Of a stretch of 64,000 nucleotides of DNA, positions 44,901 through 53,772 are shown piece by piece (position 1 is the first letter of the stretch; each line of letters begins with the position of its first letter). This stretch comes from Leptodontidium sp. MPI-SDFR-AT-0119 (taxonomy: Eukaryota > Ascomycota > Leotiomycetes > Helotiales > Leptodontidiaceae), in contig JAHLEZ010000001.1 in assembly GCA_020726505.1 (NCBI GenBank), positions 6,572,001 through 6,636,000 of the forward strand, read 5' to 3'. The notes below the pieces were generated by a model. It was not told where the DNA came from. It searched no databases and worked only from the letters and a program-made list of their open reading frames with translations. Both the position numbers and the translations under genes were made by a program.

Positions 44901-45948
44901 GAAGCTGGCCCCAAGGCGGTCTTTTTCACAGTATCTCTTGGCAATGGTCCGTGCAATTGTCGATTTCCCCGTGCCAGCCAAGCCATTGAGCCAGAATATA
45001 CACCGCTCATCTTGTCCATTAGCCCAGTCGCATATCTCTTGTAGTAGGCTGACTCGAGTATTAGGAAGGCAGATGGGTTCATCCTGGCGGTTGGCTGAGT
45101 TAAAAGGCGCTTCGATGGCATACGGTAAAGAATGGAGTAGATCGTTGTCGAATCCTTATATTATTAATTAGCCTTGAAGTCTTAGCTAGTATAGTCACGT
45201 AGCAAATAATATGCTTACCGAGCTCCTTTCGGAGCCGCCTGAATGCGTTCTTTTCCCCTTCACCATAAATGAGCGGCATGTAGATGTTACAGATGCCTAA
45301 CATCGAGTACGCCCTGTCTTCTTCACGCGCAGTCTGACGGGTTCCCGCCCATATCAATCGGTCCTCGATATTGAAATGAGACAAAGGGGTTCCTCGAAGT
45401 GCTGAGAGAGGGATTCCTGTTATCTCGTGGATTTGTTGCTCTAAACTTCCCTTGTCCCCTAGACGGTCTCTTTCTTGAGAGAAAAATTCAAGCGAGTCTG
45501 GGTTCGGGGCCAGCAGCTCCTGGAGGGTCCAGCCTCGAGTAAACCATTTACTTGACCGAAATGCTGGTTCCCAAGTACATTCGGTGAACGAATCACTTGC
45601 TTTCCGCTTCTTTGTCGACACATCCGAGAGATAGACATAGCATTTGACCGCATTCTGATACCAGCGAAACATCGAGTTGATAGCCTCTTGAAGCTCCACG
45701 GCATTGGATTTGTCGATACAGCAGGTGTCTACCCAAAAGTATTGTAGTCCGTCACGATTCGCCTGTTCTCCGCAGAACTGTATCTTGCCGTAGCCAGCCT
45801 TGACTTTACCCGTGCCGTCTGTCAGATCCCTGAATGTGACCTCCTCCGCTCCCCATCTGTGTGAAAGTATAGCATACTTGGGTATGTCGTCTTCAAAGAA
45901 CTCGGTCAGGCTAAGGTTGCCATCGCTATTTGACTGTAGCAGACGCAT
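41951..45948 (-). CDS. HET-NACHT-WD40 (HNWD) NLR-like protein
   Basis: Exons 45948-45219, 45154-43590 and 43543-41951 (introns 64 and 46 bp) give 1295 aa. The start MRLLQSNSDGNLSLTEFFED is typical of the family; an upstream in-frame ATG at 46095 adds 49 atypical residues. The HET domain has YAILSHRWGAEEVTFRDL, YFWVDTCCID and FTRGWTLQELLAP. The NACHT domain has Walker A GLAGTGKST (about 298) and Walker B YVLVIDALDECD (about 396), plus LLTSRPE. Nine full WD40 repeats of 42 residues and a degenerate tenth follow from about 837 (consensus VNSVAFSPDGKQLVSGS). They are nearly identical, and differences gather just after LEGH and around GSxDR, the exposed positions that vary in HET-D/HET-E/HET-R type genes. 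In that family, ligand binding by WD40 repeats opens NACHT and activates HET-driven cell death. The gene is intact. Confidence 0.93.
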
Positions 45949-46255
45949 TATTCCACTCGGTTCGAGGATCGCAGGCGGAAGGGTTCCCGGTGGCTGATGA
46001 GCCGCCGAAATAACATAGATGTGGAGTGAGGTTGGAGAAGACGTCGTGTTGAGGCTGGCGGACTTAGCTGAGCGGCAGCCTCGCGGCAATGACATCGTCG
46101 TACATCAGTGGGAAGCGCGTAAGATCAGCCAGTCGCTCAGACTGGAATTCTGGAAGCCATCGGCATAGGACACTCGAAGCCACTTTCGATTGAGCATGAT
46201 GTGTTCTTCTCGCTAAAAAGGAAGCTGATGGAATTAGAGAGTGGATAATAGGCAC

Positions 46256-46418
46256 AGAAACCTAGGATCCTGAATCTACCTTCGATATTTGGAGTTCGAT
46301 CAACTAGCCTTGAATTTTAGGCACAAGTTTGTTTTTCGATTGTGTCCGTCATAAAAGCGCGGGGTCGTCGCTCTAACCAAATATCGTTAGTTACTTCGAT
46401 TCGAGGTACTGTCCCGTG
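46256..46418. promoter_or_regulatory. Probable upstream region of the HNWD gene
   Basis: The DNA from the HNWD start (45948) to the MITE at 46421 is non-coding by my reading and holds the presumed promoter. No clear motif was recognised. The MITE sits about 470 bp upstream of the start codon. Confidence 0.3.
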
Positions 46419-46420
46419 TA

Positions 46421-46669
46421 CGGAGGTACAGCTGGTATGTTTTGGTCCTTGTCGACAGGGGGTCCCCCGGAACACCCAACTTCAACATAACAAAACTTTC
46501 TCAATAGAGGTCCAAATCGAATTAAAAAAAATAGCCCCATACTCCCTAAGCTGGGAGGAATACAGTAATATAAATTTCGTCAATTTTTCTGGTTGTTGTA
46601 GTTGTAGTTACAAGGGGAGAAAACAGTGCCAAGGAAAACAGGGGCCAAAACATACCAGCTGTACCTCCG
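46421..46669. mobile_element. MITE with long terminal inverted repeats and TA target duplication
   Basis: The 249-bp element begins CGGAGGTACAGCTGGTATG and ends with its inverse CATACCAGCTGTACCTCCG. Inverted similarity extends about 32 bp with two or three mismatches. TA dinucleotides flank both ends (46419-46420 and 46670-46671), as for Tc1/mariner or pogo elements. No coding capacity exists, so it is non-autonomous. No second copy lies in the window. Confidence 0.88.
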
Positions 46670-46671
46670 TA

Positions 46672-47032
46672 GGAGCCTTGTCTAAATTTACGATCTAGAG
46701 CAGCCACAAAGATGATGACGGCTACCCAGATGGTAATAAGGGTTTTAAGATCGGATAAGACTATTTTATAAGTATCAGAAGTAACAAAAGTTTTATAGCG
46801 AGGCTATGTCAGAAAAGTATCTTGCGTCGTGAAAGGAGGCTGCCCGCAGATCAGGCCCACGGGCGACGACACCAACTTAATTCTATGATAGGAGGGCTTC
46901 GAGAGCTTCAATAGTAGACACTGAATAATCCTTGGATAATTTTCTGGGTTTTATCGATGTGTGCACAGAGTTCAAGTTGCTCAAAGTCAAAGTACCTATC
47001 ATTTTTTCCGGCACGTAGGGTTTTCCGGCACG
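46672..47032. other. Intergenic region
   Basis: No gene. The word TTTTCCGGCACG is duplicated near 46995 and 47021, just before the LTR fragment. Confidence 0.4.
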
Positions 47033-47119
47033 TGTGACGATCGCCTCACATGCTGAAGTGCCAAGGAGACTCAGGGGTTTGGGTTAGGTTTGACTAGGAC
47101 CACCTTCGGTGGGGTTTCG
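47033..47119 (-). mobile_element. 3' end of a family B LTR, truncated by a copia insertion
   Basis: TGTGACGATCGCCTCACATG and the following bases to GGTGGGGTTTCG match the end of the LTR at 35447-35680 in reverse orientation, with a handful of differences. Similarity stops exactly where the copia LTR begins at 47120. The rest of this LTR was not found on the far side of the copia remnant. Confidence 0.85.
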
Positions 47120-47221
47120 TGTTAGAAGGTGTGAAGCATGTTGAATTCGTTACTGTTCTATGGAGGGCCACAGGCCTGACTATATACTACAGGTGAAGAG
47201 TGCACGGTTGACATTTCAACA
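47120..47221 (-). mobile_element. 3' LTR of a copia element (102 bp)
   Basis: On the minus strand the segment starts TGTTGAAATGTC and ends ACCTTCTAACA, with TG...CA ends. It is preceded on that strand by the purine tract GAGTGGGAG (47222-47230), which fits the polypurine primer site for plus-strand synthesis. The neighbouring 5 bp TTTCG (47115-47119) would be one target-duplication copy. The matching 5' LTR is absent. Confidence 0.75.
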
Positions 47222-49339
47222 CTCCCACTCGATCGTAGCACTCTATAGTAAAGAGCCTCATAGATAGAGTGCTCTTATAGGCTCAGTAGCTCCCACAGAA
47301 CAGATAATACAAGCTCCTATAGGTGTAGCATACTCGAGACGGTGGTCTTCGGTAAACCCCAGTAAAAAACCCCACGGGGAAAGCGGGGAAGAACGGCCCC
47401 CGGAGACAGCGTACCTTGACTACCTAATCAAGAGTTTGATTCGTCCATTAGAAATCTCCCCTTTAGGGCTTGACGACCCCTATTTGACCCCAATGGCCGT
47501 CCGAAAGGCCACAAACTTGTCTCAACACAGCGCCTTTGTCAACCCATCGGCTACCTGTCGATTAGTAGGCACAAACTTCATATCAACCTTGCCCTCGGCC
47601 ACCTTCTCACGAACGAAGTGATGCTGAATCTCAATGTGCTTCGAACGAGCGTGAAATTGAGGGTTCTTAGCCATCGCTATCGCTCCCTGATTATCACCGT
47701 GAATTACAGTAGCACCAGAGGTAAAGTCGAGATCGGGGTGTATATGCCGAAGGAACTCTTGAAGCCAAATAGCCTCCTTAGTAGCCTGAGTTTGACCTTT
47801 GTACTCCGCTTCACAGGTTGATAAAGACACTGTAGCTTGTCGTTTAGAGGACCAAGAGATCGCCGCGCTGCCGATATTAAAGACGTAACCTGCTGTGGAC
47901 CGCCGAGTGTCGATATCACCGGCCCAATCGGAGTCGGTGTAGCCTTGTAAAGGACTAATAGAGCCGCTGAATTCAAGGCCGAGATCGATCGTTCCAGCGA
48001 GGTAACTGAAGATGCGTTTGACGGCCTTCATATGTGCCTCTGTCGGATTTGAGGCGTACCGGCTAACGACTGAAACAGCGAAAGCAATGTCTGGACGGGT
48101 CCCTAGCATCGCGTACATCAACGACCCTACGGCCGATTGATAGCTTTTTCGGAGAGTAGTACTAGCCTGATAGCCGTCCTCTGCTTTCTGTGGCCGAGCA
48201 CTGGTCTCCATAGGCGCCAGGACATGTTTAGCATCAAGCATACCAAATTCGTCAATCACACGTTTGAGGTACCCTGATTGAGAGCGTTCTTGCGGGCCTA
48301 TTCCGGGTAACTTGCATTCTAAGGTAGTAGTAGCAAGCCTTAAGGTCGGTCATTTGGAAACGCTTGCTGAGATGCTCTTTGACTATATCAATCTCTGATT
48401 TTGACTCCCCCACGATCAAAAGATCGTCGACATAAATAGCGATAACGATCCCGTCCCGACAAAATACACTATTGTCGGCACCTAGAGCCTTAAAACCTAA
48501 TTCTCCGAGGAATGTTACTAATGTATTATACTAAACTCGGGGGGACTACTTTAGGCCGTACAGGGCCTTATTAAGCTTGCAAGTGCCGGAGACTCCGTCG
48601 ATTCCAGTGGGTAAGGTGATGTAGATTTCTTCCTTAACGTGGCCGTATAAGAACGCTATCTTGACGTCCATTTACTCGATCTCCCGATTAAGGGCTGCCG
48701 CTAGGGCGAAGATAGCCTTATAACTCATTGGCTTGACCACTAAAGTAAAGGTTTCATAAAAGTCTAGCCCTTCCTTCTACTGAAATCCACGAACTACCCA
48801 GCGAGCCTTATACAGCTGAATCTCGCCATTACCGGTCCGTTTGAGCCTAAAGACCCATTTGCTATCTAGGGACATTCGGTTTGCCGGTGTCTTTATAACC
48901 GTCCAAGTGTCGTTCTCTATTAGAGATCCGTACTCTTCTTCCATGGCTTTCTTCCACTGAGGCCACTAAAGGCAATCCATAGCTTCCCGTAAAGTCTTTG
49001 GCTCGAATGGTTCACAGGGGTTAGAATTGGCTAGAAGTACTAGAAGGGGGACATGATCCGGGGGGCACACTAACTGCTTCGATAGGCATGCTAGGGCGAT
49101 ATTATCTAGTGATTCTACCCGAAGGTACGGGTGATTTGGCGGTAAGACTGGCGTTTCAGGGAGAGAGGACGGTTCCGGTGACGAGAAATCCGTAGGCTCC
49201 CGGAGGTCCAAATAATTGACTCGTACAACGATCGTGTCAGAGTCGTAGTGTGGTGGGGAAGACTCTCGGTAGCTTCTTTGTCACCTGACCGGATAGGCTC
49301 TTTCCACATAAAAGGGCTTAACATATGAAAACAACTCAA
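47222..49339 (-). mobile_element. Ty1/copia retrotransposon remnant (reverse transcriptase and RNase H), RIP-damaged
   Basis: Minus-strand reading gives the copia RT: EPFEPKTLREAMDCL, WKKAMEEEYGSLIENDTW, KWVFRLKR, MDVKIAFLYGHVKEEIYI and LYGLK, followed by the DDLL region near 48420. The uninterrupted RNase H follows (48259-47522): GYTDSDWAGDIDTRRSTAGY, LSTCEAEY and KHIEIQHHFVREKV. Stops lie after DCL, GFQ, REIE, LYGLK and SPRV. Relatives have Gln or Trp at these places (for example LYGLKQSPRVWY), so all are C-to-T or G-to-A changes. Integrase and gag are missing; the 5' end is lost near 49340. It inserted into an older LTR. Confidence 0.88.
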
Positions 49340-49950
49340 TAACCAAGAACTTTTTATAGATATTATCTAATACTCTTTTTCTCCTCCCCTCACTCGACTC
49401 TTCATACTCTTCAGATATATATTATCTTTAGATTTGATCGATCTGCGATTTCCTACACCTAGAATCCCTCCCGTACCTCACTACATGCACCTCTCTTGTT
49501 GTGCAAGCTACGATAGAAATCGCTCCATGCAAGCAACCATGCTTCCATGTCTGAGTCGTTGCTGATGGATCAACCACCGTGGGCCTCACCGGTACCATAA
49601 TACCGTCAAGCTGATCTCGCTCCTGGCCCCTGGCATGATCTGCGCAGCAACAAGTATTCTTAGACTTGCATCTCTACATCCACGTCACCAAATAGGTGCT
49701 CGGCGGCGCTTCCAGGAGGATAAGCTGAAGGGCAGAAGTGTGCGCTGGTCTCCAGTCCTGTGGCATGTACCAGGAATCCAAGCCAGTCCCCACTCGCAAT
49801 GCCTACCTAAACCGCAAGAGGGGAGAGACATACGACAGCATTGTGGATTGGATAGGCGGCTCTCCCCCGCGCCGAACTTGCATTATCATGATACTCAACT
49901 GGAGATATCTGCTGCGAGAGATATCAGTAACCGGTGCCAAGCTAAAGATA
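49340..49950. other. Intergenic region after the copia remnant
   Basis: AT-rich up to about 49460, then GC-richer with overlapping short frames on the plus strand (49635-49997) that show no domain. No gene is supported. Confidence 0.35.
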
Positions 49951-50130
49951 TTAAAAACCTACATTTAAACACATATTATATGCACCATTCAGGATAAACG
50001 AATCAACTTTGCAGAAGTTACTATGTTGCGAGAGCTCCGAGTCGTGCTGGCTCGTCCCACAAGCGAACATCACACCACAGAAAGTCAATAACATGAGCGA
50101 GACACGAAGAACAACGCGAAGGGCCTTCAT
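49951..50130 (-). CDS. Candidate small secreted protein (about 59 aa)
   Basis: From an internal Met at 50130 the frame starts MKALRVVLRVSLMLLTFCGV, which has the basic n-region and hydrophobic core of a signal peptide, with a plausible cleavage near MFA-CG. The mature part is short with three to four Cys. A good 5' splice site is not evident, so it is either complete or the first exon of a gene I cannot follow. Short secreted proteins like this include effectors, but nothing here shows that role. Confidence 0.35.
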   Translation of the reverse strand: MKALRVVLRVSLMLLTFCGVMFACGTSQHDSELSQHSNFCKVDSFILNGAYNMCLNVGF

Positions 50131-50521
50131 ACTTGGGAAATAATGGCCAGTTTCTAGAATCACCATTGATAGAAAGCGAGTAAGATATTAATGTGAGTAA
50201 TGAGACTGTTTTTGGAAGGGCGAGTTGGTGAAACTGGAGATGTTTCAAGGTCAGGGGTGCATGTGATCGAGCACCCCGGCGATGTGTTTCTGTTCCAGAG
50301 GCAGCATAAAGTAGGCCGTGGGTATCTTGGGCTCTTTGTTTCAGCATTTGCACAAAGAAGATAACGAGCGATCGAATTTATCTTCTAGCTATGAATTTCG
50401 TGCTCTCTATTATTGTACGTTCTATCTAATTGATTTGGAGTTATTCTCATAGTAGGTCATCTCGCTCACCCTCGCAAACAGAGCAAAGCGAGTATTTGTG
50501 TTGTTAGGTTCCGCGTGCCTT

Positions 50522-52441
50522 CTATAAAAATATTCCTAGGATTAAAACATTTGCTAACAAAATTCTGCGTAGACAAGAACCGTACAAGGAGTTCGCAGCG
50601 TTAGTTACGGTTGATACTCCTGAAGTACCTGTCAGCGATACATCGCCGGCTGCAGAAGAAGCGGAACCTGAGGTCGTTCCAGATGGTGTGTCGTCACTAA
50701 TAACCGGAGTCATAGCTGTAGCCCTCGCGGACGCAGTTTGGAAATCTGTGGCGATGGTGCTCGAAGTAGATGTGGGTATGGAATCGAAGACTGTTGAAGA
50801 GTTGCAAACATTCTCCCACATGTCAACACTTCCCCCATTCGGATTCACAACCAAGTAATCAGCTCTGCCGTTTCTGCTCAGATGGGCAAACCTGACTACC
50901 ATATTAGATCCCAGACCACCAGCGATTTCTCCTCTACTCTCCCAAACCCATTTTCCATCCTCTCCTGGCCCACCTCCGTTTCTCCACATTGTGGCTGCCC
51001 CAGACACTCGATCGATTAGCAAGTAATCAGCTATCCCATCTCCATCAATATCGACTAGCTGAATATCCTCACGTTTCCCGCCAACTCCTTCAGTAATCAC
51101 TCCTTTTGATGTCCAGATCCAGTTTCCGGTCGAGTCATTACCACCATTGACCCAAAGGGAAGCCGCTCCATCAGTATCGAGCCAGACGTAATCGTCTTTG
51201 CCGTCTCCATCCATGTCCGCGAAATACACACCAGGACCTTCTCCAAATCCTGTCGCAATCTGACCTCGAGAAGTCCACATAAAAACTCCGTTGGAATCAG
51301 GTCCACCACCGTTCTCCCACATGCTTACCGCTCCCGTCGCATTATCGACAGCTAAGTATTCATCACGGCCATCGCCTGTGAGGTCTGCCAGTCTAATGTT
51401 CGAACGAGGGGATCCGACTCCAGTCATGATAGAACCTTTTGGCTCCCACTGCTACACGTCAGTCTCTCCTCTTGTATCTTTCTTCAGAAGTCTACATACC
51501 TGAATCCCCCCATATGAAGAGGCACCCCGGTTGTGCCAAGCGAATATTTCGCCTTCAGATCCGACGGATAGATAATCGTCCATCCCATCTCCATCGATAT
51601 CACCAAATAGGACTACCTCTGCTTTACTCAAATCAAGGGCTCCAGCAGCGACTATTCCACGAGATTTCCACTCAAAAGACCCGATGCAGGCATCGTGCGA
51701 TATAATTCTTTGGTTCGCGAAGTCCCGCGAAGAAATCCACGCATTTTCGATTGCTTTTTTGATACCGGTGTACCATGCCTCTGCGATCTTGGAGTATCCT
51801 TCATCATCAGGATGGAGCTGGTCGCCGATATCCGAATCAGTGACCGCAGACATTGAGACGACGAGTACTTTCTTGCCCGCCTTGGCACGAGACGCAACAA
51901 TGCCCGGAATCTTTTTGTTATACTCCACGATGTTCGATCGCGTAGGCTCCCTGGTCGCTGGAATTAATTGGGCAACAAGCACGGCTGCATCCGAATATGT
52001 AGCGAATATCTCATCGATAAACAAGCCGAGTCTTTCAGGCGCATTCTGCACATCAACATTTTTGTCCATGTCATTTGTTCCTGCCATCAACAGCACCAGG
52101 TTGGGACTCTCATTAATATGTAATCCAAGGTACGGATATAATTCCTCAATCGTTTTCCCACCATGTCCTTCATTTGAATTATCCCACATGGTCCCTGAGT
52201 GCTGAGAGCCAATGTAGTGGACTTTGCTTCCTGCTAACCTGCTCTTGAGAGCTTGACGATAACCATTTCCATCCGAGCTTCTTGCTCCCCAAGTAATTGA
52301 ATCTCCTAGCGGAAGAACGGTCAGATCATGACTTTCGTGACGGCCTCCCAAGACTGCGGTCCCAAAATATCCGTCGGATCGCGTGAGCGAGTAATAGCTC
52401 AAAGTAACTGCCAGAAGCAGAGAAAGACGAGCGTGCTTCAT
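50522..52441 (-). CDS. Secreted, probably GPI-anchored SGNH/GDSL hydrolase with FG-GAP/VCBS repeats
   Basis: Exons 52441-51500 and 51448-50522 (51-bp intron) give 622 aa. MKHARLSLLLAVTLSYYSLT is a signal peptide; an upstream in-frame Met (52537) would hide it. The SGNH domain (about 40-235) has block I LPLGDSIT (nucleophile Ser48), block III AGTND (121-124) and block V DQLHPDD (Asp207, His210). Five or so FG-GAP/VCBS units follow, with FGDIDGDGMDDYL, LADLTGDGRDEYL, FADMDGDGKDDYVW and LVDIDGDGIADYLL, Ca-binding loops of a seven-bladed-propeller type. A Ser/Thr-rich linker and the hydrophobic end ILLANVLILGIFL suggest a GPI anchor. Likely a wall or extracellular esterase acting on acetylated polysaccharide; the substrate is inference. 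Confidence 0.88.
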
Positions 52442-53754
52442 ATTACATCGCCTGAGACAACTCTGGAAAGCAGTTTGGTGCCGACGAGGGAAGATTTTCC
52501 AGACCATCGCCCTCCTCAACGTGAGGAGGGACGACAAACATCATGTATGACATAGATAAGGCATTGGAAGCCTGTGGACCATTTAGAACCATCCGTATAC
52601 CGAGTACTGAATCTGCCCCGGGTAAAAGCCCAACGGGATCGAACATGTTGATATCACTGGTCGATTCCCGCTACACTAAGAATTTGAACAGGGTGTGGGG
52701 ATCCGGGGCACTTTCTTCCCCGGAGAAATGACCTAAAACTATGCGAGGTGCATATCATACGAGTTAGGACCTTTAAATAGCATTGCCAGCCTAGCTAGCA
52801 CATACAGTTATTCCTTGCGATCTGTAAGGTAAACTGTTGCTTCCGAGTGTTAACCGAGTGGAGCAGAAGCGAGCGCTTCGACTTTACAGTGGCGTCAACT
52901 CTGCATTTCTGTTACTAAGGACAAGGTGCAAACAAAATTCTTGTTCGACGCCCGACATGCATTTGAATACTCATTATCTCACCGAGATTCAACGTCACTC
53001 GGCCAGGCTTTCCAGCGAGCACAAGCTAACCAGAACGACGGCTTTCCCCGACCCTAGTTATAGTGGCGTTGCGGCGCAGGCGAATGCCTGTATGCACTGA
53101 CCAATCACAAGCCGCGCATCATGCCTAGGTGAAGCATGCATGGAGAGGAAATGCATCACTGACTGCCTTATCGTTCTAGAAGTAGGAATGGCCATCTGTT
53201 CCGTCCTCCTACGGTACCCCTCACGGCTTCCCACTCGCTTTGGCCTTGATAGTGGCTAATAAGGTCTCGACTTTTGGAAAACCCCCACACTCATCCAAAA
53301 TTTTCGACCTATCGCTGATTGGTCGAAGCGAAAAACAATCCCCCACGCCGACTGGCAACACCACATCGGCTTACCAACGGCTGGTATTGTACGATATCTC
53401 CAAAACCTTTGCTTTCTATTGCGATATATTCTTGCAACGGGGAATCACGATTAGGTTCAATTTAAAGCAAAATAAATTTATTGCTATCGACTTGTCCACC
53501 AAGGGAAATCTAAGCGAGAGAACACTTCTGTCTAGTCCCACGATTCCGCCTCCCCATCGTCGCCTCACTCAATAACAGCCCATTCGGTTAAGCAGTCTGC
53601 CTCGTCGTCTCATGTCACGCGTACATGTAGTAGAATGGGGGAGGCTTAACACAACCCACATCGCCGACGAAACAACAACATCTTCTTGATTTGGATCTGC
53701 AGATCTAGAATGTCACTCAACAGTTGGGACTACTAGAAAATACGCTCTGTCCGG
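52442..53754. other. Intergenic region between divergent genes
   Basis: This 1.3-kb stretch lies between the minus-strand hydrolase and the plus-strand HET-like gene and should hold both promoters. A 111-codon frame at 53240-53575 shows no domain. A GATTGGTCGAA-like word occurs near 53319. Nothing else is supported. Confidence 0.35.
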
Positions 53755-53772
53755 TTGCACGAAAGTTTAGCA

